A program made the translations under genes and the position numbers. From Acidimicrobiales bacterium (lineage in GTDB: Bacteria > Actinomycetota > Acidimicrobiia > Acidimicrobiales > Iamiaceae), in contig JAUJNP010000001.1 in assembly GCA_030448105.1 (NCBI GenBank), forward strand, positions 421,403 through 485,402: a stretch of DNA of 64,000 nt, read 5' to 3'. The notes beneath the pieces are model-generated. The model had not been told where the DNA came from. It saw nothing but the letters and a program-made list of their open reading frames with translations, and did no database searches. Each line of letters begins with the position of its first letter. Positions within the stretch are counted from its first letter, which is position 1. Below are positions 50,893 to 60,879 of the stretch, piece after piece.

Positions 50893-52334
50893 CACGCCAC
50901 CGGCGCCCGCGGAGGCGGTGGCGGTGGCGGCGGTGGAGGCGGTGGCGGGGGGCCGCGACGGCGGGCCCGGCGGGGGCGGCCGACCTGATCGCGAACGCGT
51001 CCGCTCACCGTCCGGGCCGAGCGGACGAGGCCCTTGCGGGCGGCGGCCTGCACCTCGCTGATGCGGTCGTCGATCTCCACCGCCCGCTCGGTGACGGCGG
51101 TGCGCTGAGCGCCACTGCGATGCCTCCAGGCGAGCGAGCCCAGGCCGTAGGAGAAGGCGGCGAAGGCGGCCACCACGGTGACCAACAGGAAGCCGACGCG
51201 GGCGGGCATGGCGATCAGCCCGACCATGGCCCCCAGCACCCAGGTGACCTGGAACCTCGTCTCGAACTTGGCGAACGACCGACCGCGGTTGGCGTCGGGG
51301 GCGTCGCGCTGGACGATGGAGTCGAAGGCCAGCTTCCCGGTGGTGGCGGCCACCCCGACGACGACGCCGAGCAGGGCGGCGCCCACCACCCCACCGACCA
51401 CGCACGCCAGCGTGCCCGCCACCACGGTCAGGACGAGCACCCCGGTGAGCATGCGCTCCTCGGTGGCGAGCCGGCGCAGGCGGGGGGCCAGGCCGGCGCC
51501 GGCCAGGGAGCCGAGCACGCTGAGGCTGGCCACGACCGCGAAGTGCCAGCCGGGGACGGACGGGCGGCGGAAGTCGAAGGCGAGGAGCAGGGTGAGGAAG
51601 CCGACGATGGCCCGGATGAGGCCCATGGCCGACGCCGAGAGCAACAGTCCGACGCTGCGCAGCTCGGCCCGCTCGCTGGCTCCCGCCGGCTGCTCGGCCA
51701 CGGGCTCCTTGGGCAGGCGAAGGCCGACCACGGCGGCGGCGAGGAACGTGACCATGGCCAGGCCGAGGGCCCACCCGGGGCCCCCCAGGCGGAAGAGCAG
51801 GGCGGCCGGCGCGGCGCCGACGAAGCCCATCAGCCCCGACAGCAACGACAGCTTGCTGTTGGCCTCCACCAGCTCGCGGTCGGTGCGCACCGTGCTCGGC
51901 ACCACCGCGCTGCGGGCCACCGCGTAGCCCTTCTGGAGCACGAGGACGGCGAACGCCTCGGGGTAGAGGAACAGGCTGTCGACGTCGTCGATCATGAAGA
52001 AGCAGAGCGCCGCCCGCATGGCGGCCGACCCGATGATCATCCACCGCCGCCCGCTACGGGCCCGGTCGAGCGCCGGCCCGATCAGCGGTGACACGACGGC
52101 GAAGGGAGCCATGGTCAACAGGAGGTAGAGGAACACCTTGCCCCGGGCCTCGGAGGTGGCTCCCTCGAAGAAGATGGTGCCGGCCAGGGCGGTGGCCACC
52201 ATGGCGTCGGCACCGGTGGACAAGGCATGGGTGCGGGCCAGCCGGGCGAACGGCGAGACGGTGAACGCGTCCTGCCCGGAGGACCGGAGGGGCGGGCTCA
52301 GAGGTCGCCAGCCGCCGGTGTCGCCCACGGCCAA
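50892..52334 (-). CDS. Major facilitator superfamily permease-like protein with polyproline tail
   Basis: 480 residues, about 12 transmembrane helices, with the MFS-type DRARSGRRW loop after helix 2. The last ~70 residues are cytoplasmic: a charged helix (AVEIDDRISEVQAAARKG), an Arg-rich patch and 14 consecutive prolines before RAPVA. Substrate unknown. GTG start. First gene of a two-gene unit with the phosphoesterase. Confidence 0.8.
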   Translation of the reverse strand: MAVGDTGGWRPLSPPLRSSGQDAFTVSPFARLARTHALSTGADAMVATALAGTIFFEGATSEARGKVFLYLLLTMAPFAVVSPLIGPALDRARSGRRWMIIGSAAMRAALCFFMIDDVDSLFLYPEAFAVLVLQKGYAVARSAVVPSTVRTDRELVEANSKLSLLSGLMGFVGAAPAALLFRLGGPGWALGLAMVTFLAAAVVGLRLPKEPVAEQPAGASERAELRSVGLLLSASAMGLIRAIVGFLTLLLAFDFRRPSVPGWHFAVVASLSVLGSLAGAGLAPRLRRLATEERMLTGVLVLTVVAGTLACVVGGVVGAALLGVVVGVAATTGKLAFDSIVQRDAPDANRGRSFAKFETRFQVTWVLGAMVGLIAMPARVGFLLVTVVAAFAAFSYGLGSLAWRHRSGAQRTAVTERAVEIDDRISEVQAAARKGLVRSARTVSGRVRDQVGRPRRARRRGPPPPPPPPPPPPPPRAPVA

Positions 52335-52362
52335 GATCGTCGCGCGCCGGTCGTGCTACTGG

Positions 52363-52383
52363 GCGAGCGCCTCCGGCGCTCGC
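52363..52383. terminator. Hairpin between response-regulator gene and MFS gene
   Basis: GCGAGCGCC and GGCGCTCGC pair perfectly (9 bp) around TCC. It lies downstream of the response-regulator stop on the minus strand. Confidence 0.6.
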
Positions 52384-52428
52384 GTGGCGGCTGCTCGCAT
52401 GGCGCTCGCCACGCCGCCTTGCTGCGGA

Positions 52429-53181
52429 TCAGTCGGCGCCGGAGGACATCGCTCGGCGGCGCTCCAGGTCGTACTTGTAACCGAGGCCCCGGATCGTGAC
52501 GATCCGTGTCGGCGACGACGGGTCGTCCTCCACCTTGGACCGCAGGCGCTTGATGTGCACGTCGAGGGTCTTGGTGTCGCCGACGTAGTCGAGGCCCCAG
52601 ATGCGGTCGATCAGCGTGTCGCGGGTGAGCACCCGGCCGGCGTGCTCCAGGAGGAGGGCGAGCAGCTCGAACTCCTTGAGCGGCAGGTTGACCTCCCGGC
52701 CCCGGATCACCACCTCGTGGCGGTCGGGGTCGAGGCGCACGTCGCCCACCTCGAGGACCATGCCGGTCTGGGCCGACAGCGGCTCGCTCTCGCTGGGCGC
52801 CCGCCGCAACACCGCCCGCATGCGGGCCACCAGCTCCCGCAGGCGGTAGGGCTTGGTGACGTAGTCGTCGGCCCCCACCTCGAGGCCCACCACGGTGTCG
52901 ATCTCCGAGCCCTTCGCCGTCACCATGATGATCGGCACCTTGGAGCGGCTGCGGATCTCCCGGCAGACGTCGATCCCCGACACCCGCGGCAACATGACGT
53001 CGAGCAGGACCAGGTCGGGTGCCACCGCGTCGAACAGGTCGAGGGCGGCGGCCCCGTCCCGTGCGACCTGCACGCGGAAGCCCTCCCGCTTCAGCCCGAC
53101 TGTCAGCGCCTCGACGAAGGAGTCCTCGTCCTCGACCACCAGGATGGTGACGGGCTCGCCCATGGCCGTCCCGGCGCTCAT
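52429..53181 (-). CDS. regX3: OmpR-type response regulator (RegX3-like)
   Basis: 250 residues. Receiver domain with phosphorylatable Asp61 (LVLLDVMLPRVSGI), acidic pocket VVEDED and Lys in YVTKPYRL; then a winged-helix effector (LPLKEFELLALLLEHAGRVL, TLDVHIKRLRSKVE, TIRGLGYKY). Placed directly after a SenX3-like kinase (4-bp overlap) and downstream of phoU and pst genes, it should be the phosphate-starvation regulator that reads the PHO box before pstS. The symbol is by family and context. Confidence 0.85.
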   Translation of the reverse strand: MSAGTAMGEPVTILVVEDEDSFVEALTVGLKREGFRVQVARDGAAALDLFDAVAPDLVLLDVMLPRVSGIDVCREIRSRSKVPIIMVTAKGSEIDTVVGLEVGADDYVTKPYRLRELVARMRAVLRRAPSESEPLSAQTGMVLEVGDVRLDPDRHEVVIRGREVNLPLKEFELLALLLEHAGRVLTRDTLIDRIWGLDYVGDTKTLDVHIKRLRSKVEDDPSSPTRIVTIRGLGYKYDLERRRAMSSGAD

Positions 53182-54392
53182 CCGGCCTCCGCCTCGTGGC
53201 CGGCGCCGGTGTCGTCGGTGCCGTCCCGGTCGGTGGCCACCGCCACCGGTCCCGGCCCCGCCGGCAGGCGCAAGGTGAACGTCGACCCCTCACCTTCGCG
53301 GGACTCCACCGACACCTCGCCCTCGAGGTTGGCGACGACGTGGCGGACGATGGCCAGACCCAGGCCGGTGCCGCCGGTGTCGCGGCTGCGCGCCCGGTCG
53401 ACGCGGTAGAACCGTTCGAACACCCGCTCGAGGTCGCGGCTGGGGATACCGAGGCCGTGGTCCTCCACCGCCAGCTCGACGGACCGGCCGTCGGTGCGGG
53501 CTCGCAGCGTCACCTCCGAACCGGGATCTGAATACTTCACCGCGTTGTCCAGCAGGTTGGCGAGCGCAGAGACGAGCTGGCGACGGTCGCCGAGCACGTT
53601 GAGGCGCCGCGACGGCTCCTCGGTGCGCAGGGCGATGCCGCGCCGTTCAGCCGCCGGGCGGATGCGGTCCATCGCTTCGGCCATGGCCAGGTGCACCGGC
53701 ACCGGTTCTCGGACGGGCGTGCCGCCCGCCTCTATGCGGCTGAGGTCGAGGAGGTCGTCGATGGTGCGGGCCACCCGGAACGCCTCGTTCACCATCCGCT
53801 CGGCCAACCGCCGGGTCACAGCGATGTCGTCCTCGGCCACGAGGGTCTCGGCCAGCAGGCCGATGGCTCCCACCGGCGTCTTCAGCTCGTGGCTGATGTT
53901 GGCCACGAAGTCGCGCCGCACCGACTCCAGCCGGCGACGCTCGGAGACGTCGTCGACCACTATGAGGGCACCGGCCGCGGGGCCGGACAGCGGCACCGCG
54001 CTCACCTCCACCACCCGGGGGGGCGGGCCGAAGAGGTCGAGGGTGCGGGTGCTCGGACGGCCGCCGACGGCGTCGTCCACCAGCTCGCGGATGGCCACCT
54101 CCACCAGCGCGTCACCGTGGCGGGCGGTGAGGAACTCCGCCGCGGTGGCGTTGCGGTACACCACCGCCCTCCGCTGGTCGGCGATCACCACGCCTTGGGG
54201 GATGGCGTCGAGGGCCCGACGCAACTGGCCCTCGGCCACTGACACGCCCACCGCCCGCTCGCGGACCCGGTCCACCTCACGCTCGATCTCGGCCAGCCGG
54301 GCCGCCGCTCGCCGGTCCCGCCGGACCACCGCCCAGGTGGCCAACGCCGCCACCAAGAGCACCCCTGCCAGGACCCACCCGAGCCCGCCCAC
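53178..54392 (-). CDS. senX3: Sensor histidine kinase (SenX3-like)
   Basis: 404 residues from GTG 54392. One membrane helix near the start (WVLAGVLLVAALATWAVV), a PAS domain (~60-155, ALDAIPQGVVIADQRRAVVYRN), HisKA with His168 (FVANISHELKTPVGAIGLL) and HATPase (NLLDNAVKYSDPG, GTGLGLAIVRH). SenX3/PhoR kinases sense phosphate through the Pst-PhoU complex rather than by a periplasmic domain, which fits the tiny extracytoplasmic part. An upstream extension overlapping surE is possible but unlikely. Followed by the response-regulator gene. Confidence 0.87.
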   Translation of the reverse strand: MGGLGWVLAGVLLVAALATWAVVRRDRRAAARLAEIEREVDRVRERAVGVSVAEGQLRRALDAIPQGVVIADQRRAVVYRNATAAEFLTARHGDALVEVAIRELVDDAVGGRPSTRTLDLFGPPPRVVEVSAVPLSGPAAGALIVVDDVSERRRLESVRRDFVANISHELKTPVGAIGLLAETLVAEDDIAVTRRLAERMVNEAFRVARTIDDLLDLSRIEAGGTPVREPVPVHLAMAEAMDRIRPAAERRGIALRTEEPSRRLNVLGDRRQLVSALANLLDNAVKYSDPGSEVTLRARTDGRSVELAVEDHGLGIPSRDLERVFERFYRVDRARSRDTGGTGLGLAIVRHVVANLEGEVSVESREGEGSTFTLRLPAGPGPVAVATDRDGTDDTGAGHEAEAG

Positions 54393-54406
54393 CGTGCCCC
54401 GCCGCC

Positions 54407-55216
54407 TCAGGCCGATTCGGCGCCGTCGACGACCGCGGACCCGGGGGGTGCCGGCCGGGCGGCGCGGCGCTCGATCTCGGCCGCCACCGGCTGCCACTCG
54501 CCGGCTCGGATGCCGACGATGCTGGTCACGGCGGCGTAGCCGGCGGTCACCAGGGCGGTGTCGGTGTCGGGATCCAGGGCGATCCCGGTGTCCCGCAGCT
54601 CCATCTGCAGCGGTCCCTCGCCGGAGGAGACCACCGCCGCCCGCACCGTGCCGAAGGGGGCCAGCTCGGCCCAGCGGACGCCCCGCAGGTCCTCGGTCGC
54701 CACGTCGGGGACGTTGAGGTTGAGCACCGTGCGCACCGGCGCCCGTTCGAGCCAGGCGGTGGCGGCCACGGCCAACCGGGCGGCGGTGTCCCAGTGGGGT
54801 TCGTCGTTCCAGCCGATGCTCACCGCGAGGGCCGACACGCCGAAGTTGGCGGCGGTGAGGGCGGCGCCCACCGTGCCCGAGTGCAGGGTGGCCCGGCCGG
54901 TGTTGTGGCCGGGGTTGATGCCCGACACCACCAGCTCGGGTGGGTCGCCGAAGCCGCCGAGGCGAGCCGCCATCACCGCCAGCGCCGGGGGGCCGTCGAC
55001 GGCGTGGGCGGGGACGCCCTCACAGCCGGGGATGGCGCGAGCCTCGGTGCGGATCTCGCCCCCCGGTTGCAGGTTGCCTATGGCGGCCCCCGAGCCGCTG
55101 CGGTCTTCGAGGGGGGCGGCGACGAGCACGTCGAAGCCCGCTCGGTGGAGGCCGGCGGCCAGGGCGTGGAGGCCAGGGGCGTCGATGCCGTCGTCGTTGG
55201 TGACCAGCACCCGCAT
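54407..55216 (-). CDS. surE: 5'/3'-nucleotidase SurE
   Basis: 269 residues. Metal site VLVTNDDGIDAPG (Asp-Asp), LEDRSGSGAAI (Ser), and LVVSGINPGHNTGRATLHSG (Asn). Hydrolyses nucleoside monophosphates and possibly short polyphosphate. It sits between phoU and the sensor kinase, one base after phoU, so it is probably under phosphate control; this location is less common. Confidence 0.9.
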   Translation of the reverse strand: MRVLVTNDDGIDAPGLHALAAGLHRAGFDVLVAAPLEDRSGSGAAIGNLQPGGEIRTEARAIPGCEGVPAHAVDGPPALAVMAARLGGFGDPPELVVSGINPGHNTGRATLHSGTVGAALTAANFGVSALAVSIGWNDEPHWDTAARLAVAATAWLERAPVRTVLNLNVPDVATEDLRGVRWAELAPFGTVRAAVVSSGEGPLQMELRDTGIALDPDTDTALVTAGYAAVTSIVGIRAGEWQPVAAEIERRAARPAPPGSAVVDGAESA

Positions 55217-55217
55217 G

Positions 55218-56069
55218 TCAGCCGCCGCCGAGCCCGGTGCTCGGTTCGGCCCCGTCGGCGCCGGGGGCCGACGGGGTGGTCGGCTCGGGCCCGACCGAGG
55301 GGGTGGCGAGGTCGGCCAAGGCGTCGGCCGAGGCGGGCTCGTTCGTGTGGCGGCGCACGGCCTCGCGGGCGGCGCCGGTCTGCTCCGGCAGCCAACCGGT
55401 GACCATGTAGCGGATGCGCTCGCCGATGTTCACCGCGTGGTCGCCGATGCGCTCGTAGTAGCGCCCGATGAGGGCGAGCTGCACGCCGGCCCGGATCTCC
55501 AGCGTGCCCTCGCCGTGGGTGACGAAGATCTCCTGGATGTAGTCCCGGTGCAGGGCGTCGAGGCGGTCGTCGAGGTCGTCGAGGGCGGCCGCCATGGCGG
55601 CGTCATGCTCCACGTAGGCGTCGACCGCGATGCGGAACAAGCGGGTGGCCTCCTCCCCCATCTGACCGATGAGGCCCCGCAGGCGGGGGGTGAACTCGGT
55701 GCCGTAGATGCGCCGGGCCCCCTTGGCCACGTTGACCACGAGGTCGCCGGAGCGCTCGATCTCCGAGATCATCCGGATGGCGGTGACGATGGCCCGCAGG
55801 TCGCTGGCCATGGGCTGCTGGAGGGCCAGGATCTGGTAGCAGCGCTCCTCCAGCTCGAGGGCCAGCGCGTCGAGGGGGTCGTCGCCCTCGATGAGCATTT
55901 GGGCTCCGTGCAGGTCGCCGTCGAGGAGGGCGGCGGTGCCCCGCGGGACCGCTTCGGTGACCATGGCGGCCATCCGCACGATGTCGTGCTGGAGCTCGTC
56001 GAGCTGCTGGTGGAACGACTTGCGGATGTCGATCTGGTTGGTCACGGCGGCGAACCCCTCGCTGTTCAT
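55218..56069 (-). CDS. phoU: PhoU-family phosphate signalling protein (long form)
   Basis: 283 residues. Two PhoU helical bundles (FHQQLDELQHDIVRM, MISEIERSGDLVVNVAKG; then DLDDRLDALHRDYIQE and YYERIGDHAVNIGERI) with the conserved E(D)xxxR-D motifs that bind metal clusters. A ~55-residue acidic/Pro tail (GPEPTTPSAPGADG) is extra. Links the Pst transporter to the sensor kinase. Second of two phoU genes here. Confidence 0.9.
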   Translation of the reverse strand: MNSEGFAAVTNQIDIRKSFHQQLDELQHDIVRMAAMVTEAVPRGTAALLDGDLHGAQMLIEGDDPLDALALELEERCYQILALQQPMASDLRAIVTAIRMISEIERSGDLVVNVAKGARRIYGTEFTPRLRGLIGQMGEEATRLFRIAVDAYVEHDAAMAAALDDLDDRLDALHRDYIQEIFVTHGEGTLEIRAGVQLALIGRYYERIGDHAVNIGERIRYMVTGWLPEQTGAAREAVRRHTNEPASADALADLATPSVGPEPTTPSAPGADGAEPSTGLGGG

Positions 56070-56083
56070 CAGAGGTGCCCGGC

Positions 56084-56755
56084 TCAGCGGATCTCGCTGG
56101 CAAGGTGGTCCGGGTCGCCGGTGAGGAGGTAGCGGAGCCGGGCGCCGATGACAGCGGCATGGTCGGCGATCCGGTCGAGCGCCCGGCCCGCCACCAGCGT
56201 ACGGAGCGCGCACGGCACCGCCGCAGGACCCTCCAGCCGCAGCAGCTCACGCATGAGCCGTTCGTTGACCGGCTCCATCACCCGCCCGGAGAGCACCAGA
56301 GCCTCGGCCAGGCCGAGGTCCTGGGAAGACCACGCCTCCAACGCCTCGCGGTACTGGCCCACCGCCAGGTCGGCCATGGAGAGCAGGATCTCGTAGGTGG
56401 CGCCCCCGCGGCGGAGCAGGTCCCAGTCCGGGGCCAGCTTCACCACCCGCAGGGCGAGGTCGCCGACCCGCTCGAGCTCGCCGAGGACCCGTAGGGCCGA
56501 GACCACGAAGCGCAGGTCGGAGGCGACCGGCGCCTCCCGGGCGATCAGGTCGTAGCACCGCCCCGTGAGCGACACGTTCATGGCGTCGATGTCGTCGTCC
56601 GCGGCCAGCGCCACCTCGGCCACCCGGTGGTCCCCGGTGATGAGGACCTCGCGCATCCGCTCGAGGTTCTGGTCGACCCGGACGGCCATGAGCTCCACCT
56701 GGAGGCGAAGCTGGTCGAGCTCGGCCGAGAAGGCGTGACGGACCGTCCCGGCCAC
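56084..56755 (-). CDS. phoU: PhoU-family phosphate signalling protein (short form)
   Basis: 223 residues. PhoU bundles with FSAELDQLRLQVELMAVR, VLGELERVGDLALRVV and ALDRIADHAAVIGARL. GTG start at 56755, two bases after pstB. It is more diverged from the standard PhoU than the following copy; one may regulate transport, the other signalling (inference). Confidence 0.88.
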   Translation of the reverse strand: MAGTVRHAFSAELDQLRLQVELMAVRVDQNLERMREVLITGDHRVAEVALAADDDIDAMNVSLTGRCYDLIAREAPVASDLRFVVSALRVLGELERVGDLALRVVKLAPDWDLLRRGGATYEILLSMADLAVGQYREALEAWSSQDLGLAEALVLSGRVMEPVNERLMRELLRLEGPAAVPCALRTLVAGRALDRIADHAAVIGARLRYLLTGDPDHLASEIR

Positions 56756-56757
56756 GG

Positions 56758-57657
56758 CTAGCCGAACCGACCGGTCACGTAGTTCTCGGTGCGCTCGTCG
56801 CCGGGGTTGGAGAACATCGTCTCGGTGGCGTCGTACTCGACGAGGATGCCGGTGCGGGTATCGCTCGTCTCGTTGACCTCGGCGGTGAAGAAGGCCGTCC
56901 GGTCGCTCACCCGGGCCGCCTGCTGCATGTTGTGGGTGACGATGATGATCGTGTACTGCTGCTTGATCTCGTCCATGAGGTCCTCGATGCGCCCGGTGGC
57001 GATCGGGTCGAGGGCCGAGCAGGGCTCGTCCATGAGGATCACCTCGGGGTCCACCGCGAGGCAGCGGGCGATGCAGAGGCGCTGCTGCTGGCCGCCGGAG
57101 AGCCCCATGGCGGAAGCCTTGAGCCGATCCTTGACCTCGTCCCACAGGGCGGCCTGGCGCAGGGAGCGCTCGACGATCTCGTCCATCGCCGTGCCACCCT
57201 TGGCCAGCCGCGCCACCTTGGGGCCGTAGGCCACGTTCTCGTAGATCGACTTGGGGAACGGGTTCGGCTTCTGGAAAACCATGCCCACCCGGCGGCGGAC
57301 CTCGACGGGATTGACCCCGGGGTCGTAGAGGTCGACGCCGTGGTAGCTGAGCGTGCCTTCCACCCGGGCGGTCTCGATGAGGTCGTTCATGCGGTTGAAG
57401 CACCGGAGCATGGTGGTCTTGCCGCACCCCGACGGGCCGATGAAGGCGGTGATCTCGTGTTCGTGGACGCGCAGGCTGACGTCGCGCACCGCCTTGAAGG
57501 CGCCGTAGTAGACGTTCAACGCTTCGGTCTCGAACACCACCGCCTTCGACGGCCTCGGAGCGCCACGGTGACCTCCGGCCTGGGGCGCGAGGTCGACGGC
57601 GGGCTCGGTTCGCCTGGTCTCCACGGCGGTGTCGGGGTCCGGGGCCACGGGGGTCAC
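56758..57657 (-). CDS. pstB: Phosphate ABC transporter ATPase PstB
   Basis: 299 residues. Walker [31 protein letters not shown] (PstB-specific), signature [14 protein letters not shown], Walker [17 protein letters not shown]. An ~40-residue amino extension is not part of the fold. It powers phosphate import by PstSCA. Overlaps the pstA stop by 4 bp. Confidence 0.95.
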   Translation of the reverse strand: MTPVAPDPDTAVETRRTEPAVDLAPQAGGHRGAPRPSKAVVFETEALNVYYGAFKAVRDVSLRVHEHEITAFIGPSGCGKTTMLRCFNRMNDLIETARVEGTLSYHGVDLYDPGVNPVEVRRRVGMVFQKPNPFPKSIYENVAYGPKVARLAKGGTAMDEIVERSLRQAALWDEVKDRLKASAMGLSGGQQQRLCIARCLAVDPEVILMDEPCSALDPIATGRIEDLMDEIKQQYTIIIVTHNMQQAARVSDRTAFFTAEVNETSDTRTGILVEYDATETMFSNPGDERTENYVTGRFG

Positions 57658-58574
57658 CTCTTCTTCTCGAAACGGTTGCGGAGCAGGATGGCAGCAGAGT
57701 TCACGGCGAGCACGATGGCCAGGAGGACGACGATGGCGGCGGCCGTGTTACCACCCCATGAGCTCTCGGGCAGGCGGGAGAACTGGTAGATCTGCGAGGG
57801 CAGGGCCTGGAAGTTGTCGCGGAGGTCGCCGAAGTCGCCGCCGGTGAAGAAGCCGGTCTTGGCCCCCACGACGATGAGGGGCGCCGCCTCGCCCAGGGCC
57901 CGGGCCACCGACAGCACGGTGCCGGTGAGGATGCCGGGCAGGGCGTAGGGCAGCACGTGGCTGCGGGTGACCTCCCAACGGGTGGCGCCGACGCCGAAGC
58001 CGGCCTCGCGGATGCTGTCGGGCACGGCCCGGATGGCTTCGGCCGAGGTGATGATGACGATGGGCAGGACGAGGACGGCCAGAGTGATGCCGGCCGCCAT
58101 CACCGACGCCCCACCGGTCACGTTGCGGAGGGCGCGGGCGAAGATGGCCAGTCCGAGGATGCCGTAGACCACCGACGGCACGCCGGCCAGGTTGCGGATG
58201 TTCACATCGATGAACCGGGTGAGGCGGGTCTTCTGGGCGTACTCCTCGAGGTAGACGGCCGCTCCGACGCCGAGGGGAACGGCGATGAAGATCACGAAGG
58301 CGGCGATGGTGAGCGTGCCGTTGATGCCCTGGATGATCCCGGACCGGGTGGGCAACGAGGAGTACTTCGAGGTGATGAAGTCGCCGAGGCGCCCGGTCAG
58401 CACCTCGCTGCCCCGATCCACCTGGGAGTACAGCAGGATGACCAGCACGGCAATGGTCACGAGCAGGGCGCTGAGCAGGACGTACTTGAACACCGTGCCG
58501 CCGACATCGGCCCGCCGCCCCTGGATCCGAGCGCTGACCACCTCCCGAGTCAAAGCATGAGGAGCAACCGCCAT
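57654..58574 (-). CDS. pstA: Phosphate ABC transporter permease PstA
   Basis: 306 residues, six helices, with the family loop [20 protein letters not shown] and [20 protein letters not shown]. Pairs with PstC. About 100 bp separate it from pstC, longer than other gaps in this operon; that space holds a GAGCGAGCGAAGCGAGCGAG repeat without clear role. Intact. Confidence 0.93.
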   Translation of the reverse strand: MAVAPHALTREVVSARIQGRRADVGGTVFKYVLLSALLVTIAVLVILLYSQVDRGSEVLTGRLGDFITSKYSSLPTRSGIIQGINGTLTIAAFVIFIAVPLGVGAAVYLEEYAQKTRLTRFIDVNIRNLAGVPSVVYGILGLAIFARALRNVTGGASVMAAGITLAVLVLPIVIITSAEAIRAVPDSIREAGFGVGATRWEVTRSHVLPYALPGILTGTVLSVARALGEAAPLIVVGAKTGFFTGGDFGDLRDNFQALPSQIYQFSRLPESSWGGNTAAAIVVLLAIVLAVNSAAILLRNRFEKKR

Positions 58575-58673
58575 CAGCCGAGCCCCCTTCCGAAGGACGA
58601 GGGCGCGGCGTGAGTCGCCAGTGGGGGAGCCCGCCCGAACGGAGCGAGCGAAGCGAGCGAGTGAGGGCGACCA

Positions 58674-59628
58674 CTAGTACCTCTGCCGGACGCGGCGCAC
58701 GAAGCGGTCGGCCACGATGTTGAGCGACAGCGTGATGAGGAAGAGGAGGCTGCCGACGAAGAACAGGCTGGGAAAGGCGAGGGCGGAGCCCTTGGCCTGG
58801 TCCGAGCCCGAGCCCGGCGACACCGCCGCCATGGCCGCCGTCATGGTCAGGCCCGAGTCGGTGGGGGAGACGCTGCGCAGCGACCCGCCGCTGGCGCCGG
58901 CGGCGATGGCCACCACCATGGTCTCGCCGATGGCCCGGGACACGGCGATGATGAGGGCGGCCACCAGCCCGGAGACGGCGGCCGGGGATGACCACCCGCA
59001 GGCTGGTGGTCATCTTCCGGGCGCCCATGCCGTAGGACGCTTCGCGCAGGGAGTTGGGCACCGAGCGCAGGGCGTCCTCGGACACGCTGGCGACGAGCGG
59101 GATGGTGAGCACGCCCACGCCGATCCCGGCAGCCAGGAGGTTGGTGGGAGACGCCTCGGAGAACAGGCGCTGGACCACGGCGGGACTGATGACGTAGGCG
59201 GCGAACACACCCACCACCACCGACGGGATCCCGGCCAGCACCTCGAGCGCCGGCTTCAGCACCCGCCGGACCCGCGGTCGGGCGTACTCCGACAGGTACA
59301 CGGCGGCGGCCAGCCCGAGCGGGGCGGCCACGGCCATGGCCACGGCGGTGACGATGAGCGACCCGATGAAGAGGGTGAGCACGTCGAACTGGGATCGCCG
59401 GGGGAACCAGCCGTCGTCGATCAGGCTTCCGTAGTCGACCTCGGCCAGGAAGTTGAACGTCTCCTTGGTCAGCGAGGCGATGATCAGGGCGCTGATCAGA
59501 ACCGAAAGCAGGGCGGCGGCGAAGAAGACGCCGCGCACGACGAGCTCGGTGCGGACCCGGTTGGCGCTGCCGGCGAGGTCGGCGACGGTGAACCGGCGGG
59601 GCTCGGGGGTGGCGGGGAGATCGGTCAA
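58674..59628 (-). pseudogene. pstC: Phosphate ABC transporter permease PstC with one-base insertion
   Basis: About 317 codons after correction. Frame 1 gives a start with VRTELVVRGVFFAAALLSVL, LGLAAAVYLSEYA, VLAGIPSVVVGVFAAYVI, and ALRSVPNSLREASYGMGARK, ending at LRVVIP. The remaining third (AALIIAVSRAIGETMVVAIA and LFFVGSLLFLITLSLNIVA) is one base off. The change lies at CCCCGGCC near 58985, and the total of 955 bases shows one extra. All PstC helices are present across the two frames, so a sequencing error is likely; if real, high-affinity phosphate uptake is lost. Confidence 0.88.
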
Positions 59629-59724
59629 GCGGCGCTCCAGGAGGACGGGCTCGGACGATGGGACGAGGCGGGGGCGGGGCCGGTGCGGCCCCGCCCGTGG
59701 GTTCCGACGAGCGGCGAGGGAGGA

Positions 59725-60789
59725 TCAGCTTTCCCGGGTGCCGACCGTCTTGTCCTCCCAGGCCGAGGTGGTCTCGGAGACCTGGTCCTCGGGGAGGGCG
59801 ACGTACCCACCGCCTTCGACGAACTCGGTGAGGCCCTCCAGGTAGAAGTCGACGAACGCCGACAGGGCCTTGTTCTCCTCGGCCTTGGCCTTGTTCACGT
59901 AGATGTACAGCGACCGGGACAGCGGGTAGCTGCCGTCGGAGATGGTCTCGGCCGAGGCTTCGACACACTCGCCGCCGGGCTCCTCGCTCACCGCCACGGC
60001 CTTCACCGAGTCGCCGGCGGCCTCGGCGAAGGAGAACCCGACCCAGCCGAGCGAGCCTTCGCTGCCCTCGATGTTGGAGATGATGGTGTTGTCGTTGGGC
60101 GACGAGTTGTAGTCGGGACGGGTGGTCTCGGCCTGGTCCTCTTTGATCTTGCCCTCCTCGACCCGCTTCTCGGCGATGTCGGCGAGGGCGATCTCGATGA
60201 AGCTGTCGTAGGTGCCCGACTCCTCACCCGGGCCGGTGAGCTCGAGGGGGAGGTCGGGGAACTCGGTGTCGGCGCCGAGCTCGGTGGCCAGTTCCTGGGC
60301 GTCGGTCCACTGCTCGAAGCCCTGCGACTCTGGGCCGATGAGGGCGTAGAGGTCGGCGAAGCTGAGGCATTCGAGCGGGTTGTCGGGCGAGGTCAGCACG
60401 GCGATCCCATCGAAGCCGACCTTGAGCTCGATGAACTCGATCCCGGCCTTTTCACAGGCGGCGACCTCCTCTTCGTCGATCGGGCGGGAGGCGTCGGAGA
60501 TGTCGGTCTCGCCGGCGCAGAAGGCCTCGAAGCCATCGCCGGTGCCGGGCCCCTCCACCGAGATGTCCACCCCCTCGTTCTCCTCGGCGAAGGCTTCGGC
60601 AGCCGCCGACGAGATGGGCTCGACGGTGGAGGATCCGGAGACGGCGACGGTGCCGGACAGGTCACCGTTGCCGCCACCGCCACCGCCACCACCGCCGGCG
60701 TCGTCGTTGTCGTCACCGCAGCCGGCGGCGAGCAGTGCGAACACACTGAGGATGACCAGGAGCAAGGTCCAACGGCCCTTCGTCTGCAT
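59725..60789 (-). CDS. pstS: Phosphate-binding lipoprotein PstS
   Basis: 354 residues. Signal peptide and lipobox LLAAGC, a Gly-rich linker, then a PstS fold: VAVSGSSTVEPISSAAAEAF (phosphate loop), FCAGETDISDASRPI, GPGEESGTYDSFIEIA and GSLGWVGFSFAEAA. Captures inorganic phosphate outside the membrane. First gene of the pst operon, preceded by a PHO-box repeat ~90 bp upstream. Ribosome site GGAGGG. Confidence 0.94.
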   Translation of the reverse strand: MQTKGRWTLLLVILSVFALLAAGCGDDNDDAGGGGGGGGGNGDLSGTVAVSGSSTVEPISSAAAEAFAEENEGVDISVEGPGTGDGFEAFCAGETDISDASRPIDEEEVAACEKAGIEFIELKVGFDGIAVLTSPDNPLECLSFADLYALIGPESQGFEQWTDAQELATELGADTEFPDLPLELTGPGEESGTYDSFIEIALADIAEKRVEEGKIKEDQAETTRPDYNSSPNDNTIISNIEGSEGSLGWVGFSFAEAAGDSVKAVAVSEEPGGECVEASAETISDGSYPLSRSLYIYVNKAKAEENKALSAFVDFYLEGLTEFVEGGGYVALPEDQVSETTSAWEDKTVGTRES

Positions 60790-60879
60790 CAAGGGTGCCC
60801 TCCTTGGGCGATGACTGGTGTCGTATGCGCTGTCGGAGGTCAACGTAGGGATCGCGGGTAGCGGGTCGAGGTGGGGGTG

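Noticed and set aside
58620-58673. GAGCGAGCGAAGCGAGCGAG repeat between pstA and pstC as an attachment site or terminator
   Set aside because: No stable stem, no partner copy in the window and no sign of insertion; probably simple low-complexity spacer.
58980-58995. Programmed ribosomal frameshift in pstC
   Set aside because: No slippery heptamer or stimulatory structure is evident, PstC is not known to use recoding, and similar one-base changes occur in many genes here.
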